Assembly: GCA_025936015.1 (NCBI GenBank)
Contig: JAICUE010000123.1
Location: forward strand, 1 to 7,332
DNA: 7,332 nucleotides
Direction: 5' to 3'
Source of the DNA: Gemmatimonadaceae bacterium
GTDB taxonomy: Bacteria; Gemmatimonadota; Gemmatimonadetes; Gemmatimonadales; Gemmatimonadaceae
The notes under the pieces are model-generated. The model saw only the letters and a list, made by a program, of their open reading frames with translations. It was not told the DNA's origin and searched no databases. Below, in pieces: positions 1 through 6,744 of this stretch. The position numbers and the translations under genes were made by a program. The stretch's first letter is position 1. Each line of letters opens with the position of its first letter.

Positions 1-1
1 C

Positions 2-1042
2 GAGCTCGAGGATGGCGGCGCGATCTTCTCCTCGACGATGGACTCGGAGGTGATCGTCCACCGCATCGCGCGGTCCACGGCCGAGCGCCCGGAGCAGCGA
101 CTCGCCGAAGCACTGGATGGCGTGGAGGGCGCCTATTCCCTTCTCGTCCTCATCGGCGACACGCTGCTCGCCGCGCGCGATCCGCGCGGCTGGCGGCCGC
201 TGGTCATGGGACGGTTAGGCAGCGCGGTGGTCTTCGGCTCGGAGAGCTGTGCCCTCGACATCATCGGCGCGCAGGCGGAGCGCGAGGTCGAACCGGGTGA
301 GATTCTCGTGGTCGACGGTGAGGGCGTTCGCACCGGCGCGCGCCTGCCGAACAGCGACTCACGTCGCTGCGTCTTCGAGTACGTCTATGTCGCGCGGCCT
401 GACAGCCGCGTCTTCGGCGGCTCGGTCGATCGCGCACGGCGCGCGCTTGGCCGCCGGCTCGCGCGCGAGCATCCCGCGCCAAGCGCCGATCTGGTGTTCT
501 CCGTCCCCGACTCCTCCAACTCGGCGGCGCTCGGATTCGCCGAGGAATCGGGGCTGCCGTACGAGCTCGCGCTCATTCGGAACCACTACGTCGGACGGAC
601 GTTCATCCAGCCGACGCAGGGCGCCCGCGACGCGAAGGTTCGCGTGAAGTACAACGCGGTGCGCGAGGTGCTCGACGGAAAGCGCGTCGTCATGGTCGAC
701 GACTCGATCGTGCGCGGGACGACGACCCGCGGGCTCGTCGCGATGGTACGCGCCGCCGGCGCGACCGAAGTGCACATGCGCGTCAGCTCGGCGCCCGTCA
801 CCGGGCCATGCTACTACGGCATCGACACGCCGACCCGCGAGGAGCTGATCGCGGCCAATCTCACCATCCCGCAGATCGCCGAGCACCTCGGCGTCGATTC
901 ACTGGGCTACCTGTCCCTCGACGGCATGCTGCAGTCGGTTCCGGACGGCCCGCACGGGTTTTGCCATGCCTGCTTCTCGGGCGACTACCCGACGGCGCCT
1001 CCAACTGACCCAGACAAGCTCCGCGCCGGGTGCGGATGCTGA
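2..1042 (+). CDS. purF: Amidophosphoribosyltransferase (PurF), 5' end outside the window
   Basis: This enzyme catalyses the first committed step of purine synthesis in the cytoplasm: PRPP plus glutamine gives phosphoribosylamine, glutamate and PPi. The reading frame is open from base 2, and the residues before the first in-window ATG (base 38) already match the family (ELEDGGAIFSST), so that ATG is internal. The N-terminal part with the catalytic Cys of the glutaminase domain lies upstream; roughly 130 residues are missing compared with the ~476-residue Bacillus protein. Visible are the end of the glutaminase domain, the flexible loop YVGRTFIQPTQ, and the PRPP-binding motif VVMVDDSIVRGTT (about 686-727). 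Four cysteines sit where the Bacillus-type enzyme binds its 4Fe-4S cluster: codons at 368, 809, 962 and 971 (the last two in CHACFSGDYP). It is therefore of the Fe-S, Bacillus-like type. The gene ends 12 bases before ppdK, so the two are probably cotranscribed. Identity is very secure. Confidence 0.97.
   Translation, partial: ELEDGGAIFSSTMDSEVIVHRIARSTAERPEQRLAEALDGVEGAYSLLVLIGDTLLAARDPRGWRPLVMGRLGSAVVFGSESCALDIIGAQAEREVEPGEILVVDGEGVRTGARLPNSDSRRCVFEYVYVARPDSRVFGGSVDRARRALGRRLAREHPAPSADLVFSVPDSSNSAALGFAEESGLPYELALIRNHYVGRTFIQPTQGARDAKVRVKYNAVREVLDGKRVVMVDDSIVRGTTTRGLVAMVRAAGATEVHMRVSSAPVTGPCYYGIDTPTREELIAANLTIPQIAEHLGVDSLGYLSLDGMLQSVPDGPHGFCHACFSGDYPTAPPTDPDKLRAGCGC
214..221 (+). repeat. GTTAGGCA word, copy 1 (in purF)
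   Basis: The octamer reads in frame as the end of CGG, then TTA GGC and the A of AGC (Arg-Leu-Gly-Ser). The base before it is G, whereas the other four copies have C. TTA is otherwise absent as a Leu codon from purF in the window. Confidence 0.75.
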
Positions 1043-1054
1043 GCAACATACCCA

Positions 1055-3721
1055 GTGACCCAGAGCGTCTACTTTTTTGGCAACGGCAGGGCTGACGGAA
1101 CGAAGGACATGAAGGCGGTGCTGGGTGGAAAGGGAGCGAATCTCGCCGAGATGGTCAATCTCGGCGTTCCTGTTCCCCCCGGCTTCACCATCGCCTGCTC
1201 CGTCTGTGTCGACTACCTGAAGACAGGGATCGTCGACGACTCGCTCCGCGACGAGGTGGCGCGCAATCTCGCGGCGCTCGAGAAGTCCACCAGCCGCGGC
1301 TTCGGCGATCCCCAGGCTCCGCTGCTCGTCTCGGTGCGTTCGGGCGCGCCGGTGTCGATGCCCGGGATGATGGAAACGATCCTCAACCTGGGGCTCAACG
1401 ACCGCACGGTCGTTGGTCTCGCGCAGCAGAGCGGGAGCGCACGCTTCGCCTACGACTCGTATCGCCGCTTCATCCAGATGTACGGCGACGTGGTGCTCGG
1501 CGTACCGATCAACCAGTTCGAGCACCTGCTCAAGTCGAAGCGCCTGACGGGCGGAGTCGAGTCCGACGCGGAGCTTTCCGAGGAGGCGCTCCGGAACCTG
1601 GTCGAGGAATACAAGCAGCTGGTCCGCGCGGCGACGGGCCGGTCGTTTCCGATGGATCCGCGCGAACAGCTCTGGGGCGCGATCGAAGCGGTCTGGAAGT
1701 CGTGGACGCTGAAGAAGGCGGTCGATTACCGCCGCGCCAACCGCATCGATGAAACGTTAGGCACCGCGGTCAACGTGGTGGCGATGGTGTTCGGCAACAT
1801 GGGCGACGATTCCGGCACGGGTGTCGCCTTCACCCGCGATCCGTCCACCGGCGAACATGTGTTCTACGGCGAGTTCCTCGTGAATGCGCAGGGTGAAGAC
1901 GTCGTCGCGGGGATTCGCACCCCGCTCCGGATCGCCGACATGGAGACGCGGCTTCCGGGTGCGTTCACCGAGCTGCTCGCGACGCAGCAAAAGCTCGAGA
2001 CGCACTACCGCGACATGCAGGACATCGAGTTCACCGTCGAACGCGGCAAGCTGTACCTGCTGCAGACGCGCTCGGGCAAACGCACCGCGATGGCAGCGGT
2101 GCGCGTCGCCGACGAGATGGTGAACGAGGGGCTGATCACCGGCGAAGAATCGGTGCGCCGCGTCGAGCCCGAACAGCTCGACCAGCTGCTGCACCCGGTG
2201 ATCGACGGCGCGGTGCGCGCGACGCCGATCGTGCACGGGTTGCCCGCCTCCCCGGGTGCGGCGAGCGGTATCGCCGTCTTCGATCCCGACGCCGCCGAAC
2301 GGCGCGCGGCGATCGGTGACAGCGTGATTCTCGTTCGCGAGGAAACGACCCCGGAGGACTTTCACGGCATCGTCGCGGCACGTGCGGTGCTCACCGCGCG
2401 CGGCGGGATGACGAGCCACGCCGCTGTCGTGGCGCGCGGAATGGGCAAGTGTGCGGTCGTCGGTGCGAAGGACATGCACGTCGACATCGCGCAGCGGCGG
2501 TTCACCGTCGGGGAGACGACGGTCTCCGAGGGCGAGTGGATCACCCTCGACGGTGCGACGGGGCGCGTCTTTGCCGGCGCGCTGCCGACTATCCCGAGTG
2601 AAGTCATTCGCGTCGTGAACGGGCAGACGCGCGAGCAGGACGCGCCCGCGTATCAATCGTTCGACCGGCTGATGAAGCGGTCCGACAAGGTTCGGCGCCT
2701 TCGCGTCCGCGCGAACGCCGACACCCCGCACGATGCTCGCATCGCCCGCGCGTTCGGCGCCGAGGGGATCGGCTTGTGCCGCACGGAGCACATGTTCTTC
2801 GAGGGCGACCGCATCAACGCGATGCGCGAGATGATCGTCGCCCGTGACGAGATGGGACGGCGCCGTGCTCTCGCCAAGCTGCTCCCGATGCAGCGTCAGG
2901 ACTTCGAAGGGATCTTCGAGGCGATGAACGGCTTCCCCGTCACGATTCGGTTGCTCGACCCGCCGCTGCACGAGTTCCTGCCTCACGGCGGCGAGGAGAG
3001 CAAGCTGCTGGCGCGGCAGCTCGGGCTGTCGCGTCCGGAGCTCTCGCGAATCGTCGATTCGCTGAGGGAAACGAACCCGATGCTCGGGCATCGCGGCTGC
3101 CGGCTCGGGATCAGCTACCCCGAGATCACCGAGATGCAGGGGCGGGCGATCTTCGAGGCCGCAGTCCGCGCCTCGCGCCGCGGAATCGACGTCAGGCCGG
3201 AGCTGATGATCCCCCTCGTTGCGACACGAAAGGAATTCGAGCATCAGCGAAACCTTCTGGTCACCCAGGCCGAAGAAGTGCTCGGCGGGATGGGGGAGCC
3301 AGTTAGCTACACGATAGGTACGATGATCGAGCTTCCCCGCGCCGCGCTCATGGCCGGGAATATCGCCGAGGCAGCGGAATTCTTTTCGTTCGGGACGAAC
3401 GACCTGACCCAGACCACTTTTGGCCTGAGTCGAGATGATGCGGGCAGGTTCCTTCCCTCTTACGTCGAGAAGGGTATCTTCCCCGAGGATCCTTTTCAGG
3501 TGCTGGACCAGGACGGAGTCGGGAGGCTCATCCGCATGGCGGTCGACGAAGGACGAAAGACCCGCCCCGGTCTCAAGGTAGGGATCTGTGGCGAACATGG
3601 TGGGGATCCGCGCTCGGTGAAGTTCTGCCACCGGATCGGGCTCGATTACGTGTCCTGTTCCCCGTATCGCGTCCCGATCGCGAGGCTCGCCGCCGCCCAT
3701 GCCGCACTCGAACAGGCCTAA
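1055..3721 (+). CDS. ppdK: Pyruvate, phosphate dikinase (PPDK)
   Basis: PPDK interconverts pyruvate, ATP and Pi with PEP, AMP and PPi in the cytoplasm. It can serve gluconeogenesis or run as a PPi-saving glycolytic step. The 888 residues are full length (bacterial enzymes are about 870-890). The order is normal: N-terminal ATP-grasp domain (about 1-345, opening YFFGNGRADGTKDMKAVLGG), phosphohistidine domain (about 390-510), and C-terminal PEP/pyruvate-binding barrel (about 530-880). The phosphorylated His is His455 in GGMTSHAAV, the same number as in the Clostridium symbiosum enzyme. Thr453, two residues earlier, is the position regulated in plants. Cys845 in GICGEHGGDP corresponds to the catalytic Cys831 of C. 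symbiosum, 43 residues from the C-terminus in both. FGTNDLTQ is also intact. The start is GTG at 1055, set by the conserved N-terminus; I see no strong ribosome binding site. No PPDK regulatory protein gene is in the window. One in-frame TTA codon (1757) lies in a GTTAGGCA word. Confidence 0.98.
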   Translation: MTQSVYFFGNGRADGTKDMKAVLGGKGANLAEMVNLGVPVPPGFTIACSVCVDYLKTGIVDDSLRDEVARNLAALEKSTSRGFGDPQAPLLVSVRSGAPVSMPGMMETILNLGLNDRTVVGLAQQSGSARFAYDSYRRFIQMYGDVVLGVPINQFEHLLKSKRLTGGVESDAELSEEALRNLVEEYKQLVRAATGRSFPMDPREQLWGAIEAVWKSWTLKKAVDYRRANRIDETLGTAVNVVAMVFGNMGDDSGTGVAFTRDPSTGEHVFYGEFLVNAQGEDVVAGIRTPLRIADMETRLPGAFTELLATQQKLETHYRDMQDIEFTVERGKLYLLQTRSGKRTAMAAVRVADEMVNEGLITGEESVRRVEPEQLDQLLHPVIDGAVRATPIVHGLPASPGAASGIAVFDPDAAERRAAIGDSVILVREETTPEDFHGIVAARAVLTARGGMTSHAAVVARGMGKCAVVGAKDMHVDIAQRRFTVGETTVSEGEWITLDGATGRVFAGALPTIPSEVIRVVNGQTREQDAPAYQSFDRLMKRSDKVRRLRVRANADTPHDARIARAFGAEGIGLCRTEHMFFEGDRINAMREMIVARDEMGRRRALAKLLPMQRQDFEGIFEAMNGFPVTIRLLDPPLHEFLPHGGEESKLLARQLGLSRPELSRIVDSLRETNPMLGHRGCRLGISYPEITEMQGRAIFEAAVRASRRGIDVRPELMIPLVATRKEFEHQRNLLVTQAEEVLGGMGEPVSYTIGTMIELPRAALMAGNIAEAAEFFSFGTNDLTQTTFGLSRDDAGRFLPSYVEKGIFPEDPFQVLDQDGVGRLIRMAVDEGRKTRPGLKVGICGEHGGDPRSVKFCHRIGLDYVSCSPYRVPIARLAAAHAALEQA
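1756..1763 (+). repeat. GTTAGGCA word, copy 2 (in ppdK)
   Basis: It reads in frame as ACG TTA GGC ACC (Thr-Leu-Gly-Thr) in the ATP-grasp domain, 1542 bases after copy 1. It contains the only TTA codon in the 888-codon gene and extends to the 9-mer CGTTAGGCA. Confidence 0.75.
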
Positions 3722-4925
3722 AGTGGGAGTCGCCGCGCCGCGCACCGCGCACGGCGCGCACGCGCCGGTTTCGCCGCACGGCGGCCGCCTCGAGCGAACC
3801 CCTTCTCGCTCCCTCCGCATCGCCCTGGTCACCGAGTACTACTATCCCCACCTCGGCGGCATCTGCGAGCACGTGCACTACTTCGCCCGTGAAGCGCGGG
3901 CCCGCGGGCACCACGTCGACATCATCACCGCCGACATCCCGGGCGCCCCGCCGCAGCCGCATGTCATCGCGATCGGGCGGTCGCAGTCGGTCTATGCCAA
4001 CGGATCGCAGGCACGGATAACGGTCGGCACCGGCCTCCGCCGCCGGATGCGCCAGGTGCTCGCCCGCGGCCGTTATGACATCGTCCACGTCCACTCGCCG
4101 CTGAGCCCCGTCCTCCCGCTGCTCGCGATCGACGAGGCTGACTGCCCGGTGGTCGGCACCTTCCACACGTACTTCGATCGCTCGGTCGGTTACACGTTAG
4201 GCAGGCGCTACTTCCAGAAACGGCTCGACAAGCTGGCGACGGCGATCGCCGTCTCGCACTCGACGACCGTCGCGCTCGGCCGCTACTTCGACGCTGACTG
4301 GCGGATCATCCCGAACGGGATCGACGCGAACTTCTTCAATCCCGATGCACCCCGCCCGGCCGCGATGCGAGCCGACGTGCCGGTGATCCTCTTCCTCGGA
4401 CGCTTCGATCCGAGAAACGGCTTGCGGATGTTGATGGACACCTTCCGCCGCGTGCGTGGCCCGCAGCGTGAGGCACAGCTGGTGGTCGTCGGCGGTGGCC
4501 CGCTCGAGGCACACTATCACCGCCTCGCGAAGCACGACCCCGACATCACCTTCGTCGGACCGGTGCTCGAGGGCCGACCGGGCTACTACGCGAACAGCTC
4601 CATTTATGCCTGCCCGACGACGAAGGCCTCGTTCGGGATCACGCTGCTCGAGTCGATGGCCTGCGCGACGCCGATCGTCTGCTCGGACATCCTTGGCTTC
4701 CGCGACGTCGTGCGCAACGAGCGTGAGGCACTGATGGTCCCCCGCGGCGACGAACGCGCGCTCGCCGACGGGCTCGTGCGGCTGCTCGACGACGAGACGC
4801 TGCGCCATCGGCTCGGCGCGGTCGGACGGGACATCGCGCAGTCGTACGCATGGCCGCGGGTGACCGAGCAGGTGCTCGCAGTCTATTCGGACGTCCTCGA
4901 CCTGGCGGCTGCGCCGGCGGCATGA
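3699..4925 (+). CDS. GT4-family glycosyltransferase (GT-B fold), PimA-like
   Basis: This is a retaining sugar transferase of family GT4, expected to move a sugar from a nucleotide donor to a lipid or glycan at the inner face of the membrane. The acceptor domain starts near residue 39 (LRIALVTEYYYPHLGG) and the donor domain near residue 227 (LFLGRFDPRNGL, 231-242; VVVGGGPL; then SFGITLLESMA, 311-321). Two usual donor-binding positions differ from the family pattern. The Lys of the R-K-G-L segment is Asn240, and the first Glu of the E-x7-E motif is Ala310, while the second (Glu318) is present. This could be a subfamily variant, so donor and acceptor are not assigned. ATG 3699 overlaps ppdK by 23 bases; GTG 3723, one base after the ppdK stop, is the only other nearby start. 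Either choice leaves a 30-38 residue Ala/Pro/His/Arg-rich extension before the fold, with no signal peptide. The stop overlaps the next start (ATGA). Confidence 0.92.
   Translation: MPHSNRPKVGVAAPRTAHGAHAPVSPHGGRLERTPSRSLRIALVTEYYYPHLGGICEHVHYFAREARARGHHVDIITADIPGAPPQPHVIAIGRSQSVYANGSQARITVGTGLRRRMRQVLARGRYDIVHVHSPLSPVLPLLAIDEADCPVVGTFHTYFDRSVGYTLGRRYFQKRLDKLATAIAVSHSTTVALGRYFDADWRIIPNGIDANFFNPDAPRPAAMRADVPVILFLGRFDPRNGLRMLMDTFRRVRGPQREAQLVVVGGGPLEAHYHRLAKHDPDITFVGPVLEGRPGYYANSSIYACPTTKASFGITLLESMACATPIVCSDILGFRDVVRNEREALMVPRGDERALADGLVRLLDDETLRHRLGAVGRDIAQSYAWPRVTEQVLAVYSDVLDLAAAPAA
4196..4203 (+). repeat. GTTAGGCA word, copy 3 (in the GT4 gene)
   Basis: It reads in frame as ACG TTA GGC AGG (Thr-Leu-Gly-Arg), 2440 bases after copy 2. 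It shares a longer core with copy 4 (CGTTAGGCAGGC) although the two lie in unrelated protein families. Confidence 0.75.
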
Positions 4926-5623
4926 TCGGCGCGGTGAGCGCGGTCGGCATCGCCGCCGCCGGCGCCTTCGCCCACGGGACGTATCACCGCAACAGCCCGG
5001 TGTTCGGCCGAGCGTTAGGCAGGCTGCCACTGCCGCGCGATGGGGTGCGCATCGCGGCACTCACCTTCGATGACGGTCCCAATCCCGAGGCGACCCCGCG
5101 CATTCTCGACGCGCTCGCCGCGTCGGGGACGGTGGCGACCTTTTTCCTCCTCGGACGCCACGTGGAACGGTGGCCCGCGCTCGCGGCGCGCGTCGCCGCT
5201 GAAGGCCACGTCATCGGCAACCATGGGTGGCACCACCGGAAGCTGCACACGCAGTCTCCAGCGAGCGTGCGCACCGATCTCGAGCTCGGCACCGCCGCCA
5301 TTGTCGGTGCGACCGGTGCGCAACCGCGAGTCTTTCGCGCCCCGCATGGCTTTCGCGCGCCGTGGGTGTCGCGCATCGCCCGATCGCTCGGCCAGCGCAC
5401 CATCGGCTGGTCACTCGGCGTCTGGGACAGCGCCCGGCCGGGTGTGGGCGCGATTGTCACGCGTACCGTGAACGGAACGCGGCCTGGCTCGATCGTCCTG
5501 TTGCACGATGGCGATGGCTACGATGCGGCCGGCGATCGAACGCAGACCGCCGCGGCCGTTCCGCTGATCATCGCCGAGCTCGTGGCCCGCAGCTACTCGC
5601 TCGTCGGGGTTCCCGCCGCATGA
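4922..5623 (+). CDS. Polysaccharide deacetylase, NodB homology domain
   Basis: This is a metal-dependent carbohydrate esterase (CE4 type) that removes acetyl groups, usually from N-acetylated sugars in chitin oligomers, peptidoglycan or glycolipids. The 233-residue protein is essentially one NodB domain. It has TFDDGP (Asp50 and Asp51), the metal-binding H-x3-H pair His101/His105 in NHGWHH, RAPHG (139-143) and LLHDG (His195, Asp196). The fourth motif is unusual: the common W-S-x-D-x-x-D-W pattern reads WSLGVWDS (163-170), keeping one Asp only. Residues 1-17 are moderately hydrophobic (IGAVSAVGIAAAGAF) and could act as a weak membrane anchor; there is no clear cleavage site. ATG 4922 is preferred because it forms an ATGA overlap with the glycosyltransferase stop, and because an upstream GTG at 4850 would add a tail that merely overlaps that gene. 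It ends with a second ATGA overlap into the flippase-like gene. Family assignment is secure; the substrate is unknown. Confidence 0.95.
   Translation: MIGAVSAVGIAAAGAFAHGTYHRNSPVFGRALGRLPLPRDGVRIAALTFDDGPNPEATPRILDALAASGTVATFFLLGRHVERWPALAARVAAEGHVIGNHGWHHRKLHTQSPASVRTDLELGTAAIVGATGAQPRVFRAPHGFRAPWVSRIARSLGQRTIGWSLGVWDSARPGVGAIVTRTVNGTRPGSIVLLHDGDGYDAAGDRTQTAAAVPLIIAELVARSYSLVGVPAA
5014..5021 (+). repeat. GTTAGGCA word, copy 4 (in the deacetylase gene)
   Basis: It reads in frame as GCG TTA GGC AGG (Ala-Leu-Gly-Arg) in the linker before the NodB domain, 818 bases after copy 3. The linker is a poorly conserved part of the protein, which suits a DNA-level constraint. Confidence 0.75.
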
Positions 5624-6690
5624 CCACTCCTGAATTGACCGCGCCAGAAGTCGCGCTCGCGGTCGAGCCGCCGAAGGCGCGAAGTCCGTTGTTTCGCGCA
5701 CTGCGCGCGCTCGTCGTGATCGCTGTCATAACGCTGCTCGTGCTCTTCGCGCGGACGGTGAACTGGCATGACGCGTGGGCGTCCATCCGGAATGCGGACC
5801 GGCGATGGCTGCTCGCGGCGGCGGTGGTGAACCTGTTGTCGATCGGGGTGAAGGGACTCCGATGGTGGATCTTCCTCCGCCGCGTCGGGGTGAATCGGCT
5901 CTGGCTCGCGCTGCGGGCGGCGCTCGCCGGTGCGGGGCTGAACAACGTGCTGGTGGCCAACGGCGGTGAGGCCGCACGCGTCGTATTCGTCGCCCGGGCG
6001 AGCAGCGTTCCTGCCGGGACGATCCTCGCGACGCTGGCAATCGAGCGCGTGTTCGATCTCGTCGGGTACGTCCTCTTCCTCGCGGTCGCCGCGCTCACGC
6101 TGCCGCTTCCCGCGGAGCTCTCGCGCTGGCGCTGGCCGGCGGCCGCAGCGCTGGTCATCGCGCTCGGCCTTCTGTACTGGATGATTCTCCGCGCACGCGT
6201 GAGGCGGGCGAGCGGCGTGCTCGCCGCGCACGACGCGGTGGCGCCCGCGGGTGCCGGGTTCGGCGCGAGGACGGGTGTGAAGCTGCGCAACGCGCGCGGC
6301 CAGTTCCTCAACGCGCTTGCGCTGGTGGCCGGGGTGCGTCGCTTCATCGCCGCCCTCGCGCTGTCGCTGCTCGCCTGGTCGATGCAGCTCGCGACGTTCG
6401 CGTGGACGGCGCGGGCCGCGGGGCTGCACCTTCCGCTCGCCGGCGATGTTGCGACACTGCTCGCGGTGAACCTCGGCTTCCTCGTTCGCGCGACGCCTGG
6501 GAATGTCGGATTCTTCCAACTCGCCTACGCGCTCGCGGCCGAGCCGTTCGGCGCGACGCGCGACGGGGCGATCGCGGTGGCGCTCCTGATCCAGACGCTG
6601 CAGATCATCCCGGTCACGCTGCTCGGCGTCGCGATGGCGCCGGAGTTCCTGCTGCGGCGAAGGAAGAAGGCGCCGACCGTACAGCGTTAG
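5620..6690 (+). CDS. Flippase-like integral membrane protein (LPG synthase TM region / UPF0104 family, PF03706)
   Basis: This is a 356-residue multi-pass inner-membrane protein resembling the transmembrane domain of lysylphosphatidylglycerol synthase/flippase (MprF) and its stand-alone relatives such as HpnL and AglD. Relatives are linked to moving or modifying lipids and lipid-linked sugars, so a transport role is inferred. About eight hydrophobic segments are visible, the first at residues 28-44 and others near 62-78, 140-160, 168-188, 245-270 and 280-345. Two family-like loop motifs stand out: NGGEAARV (114-121) and RATPGNVGFF (290-299). The first 25 residues are hydrophilic and the C-terminus is basic (LRRRKK), which would suit the cytoplasmic side. 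ATG 5620 overlaps the deacetylase stop by 4 bases; the frame is open further upstream, but that part is a shadow of the deacetylase. The TAG stop sits inside a GTTAGGCA word, followed at once by a strong hairpin. Family call is good; function is not proven. Confidence 0.87.
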   Translation: MTTPELTAPEVALAVEPPKARSPLFRALRALVVIAVITLLVLFARTVNWHDAWASIRNADRRWLLAAAVVNLLSIGVKGLRWWIFLRRVGVNRLWLALRAALAGAGLNNVLVANGGEAARVVFVARASSVPAGTILATLAIERVFDLVGYVLFLAVAALTLPLPAELSRWRWPAAAALVIALGLLYWMILRARVRRASGVLAAHDAVAPAGAGFGARTGVKLRNARGQFLNALALVAGVRRFIAALALSLLAWSMQLATFAWTARAAGLHLPLAGDVATLLAVNLGFLVRATPGNVGFFQLAYALAAEPFGATRDGAIAVALLIQTLQIIPVTLLGVAMAPEFLLRRRKKAPTVQR

Positions 6691-6693
6691 GCA
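6686..6693 (+). repeat. GTTAGGCA word, copy 5 (spanning a stop codon)
   Basis: Here the word spans CGT TAG and the next three bases, supplying the stop of the flippase-like gene, 1672 bases after copy 4. The reading phase differs from the other copies, so Leu-Gly coding cannot explain it. It directly abuts the hairpin that starts at 6694. Confidence 0.75.
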
Positions 6694-6730
6694 CGGGTGA
6701 GCGCGGTGCGGCAGGCGCCGCGCTGATCCG
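6694..6730. terminator. Long GC-rich hairpin between convergent genes, likely bidirectional terminator
   Basis: The core stem is AGCGCGGTGC (6700-6709) with GCGCCGCGCT (6715-6724) around a 5-base loop (GGCAG), with one G-U pair. It extends outward through one G-G mismatch (6699/6725) to five more pairs, 6694-6698 with 6726-6730, giving 15 pairs in 16 positions. It starts four bases after the TAG of the flippase-like gene and lies 14 bases past the methyltransferase stop on the other strand. There is no T-run after it on either side, so it is not a classic intrinsic terminator. It may block transcripts from both directions or protect 3' ends. Confidence 0.6.
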
Positions 6731-6744
6731 GCCTGGTGCGGCCG
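6729..6744. other. Second small inverted repeat next to the hairpin
   Basis: CGGCC (6729-6733) can pair with GGCCG (6740-6744) over a six-base loop. It shares two bases with the larger hairpin, so the two structures compete or stack. On the minus strand it would be the first structure formed after the methyltransferase stop codon. It is short and could be chance in such GC-rich DNA. Confidence 0.3.

Noticed and set aside
38..40. ATG as the start of purF
   Set aside because: The frame is open to the left edge and the residues before it match the PurF glutaminase domain, so the gene begins outside the window.
3736..3780. GC-rich repeats of GCGCAC type near the GT4 start, as a regulatory hairpin
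   Set aside because: The bases are low-complexity and within coding sequence; no single stable stem stands out from the composition.
1757..3832. A 691-codon open frame on the minus strand, opposite ppdK
   Set aside because: It mirrors ppdK in GC-rich DNA, where antisense frames stay open by codon bias. Its translation is rich in Arg, His and Asp with no recognisable domain, and ppdK on the other strand is certain.
4850..4921. Upstream GTG start for the deacetylase
   Set aside because: The added 24 residues only overlap the glycosyltransferase end and lack family similarity; ATG 4922 gives a neat ATGA overlap.
5227..5619. Extended N-terminus of the flippase-like protein
   Set aside because: This part is an Arg-rich shadow of the deacetylase gene in another frame; membrane segments begin only after ATG 5620.
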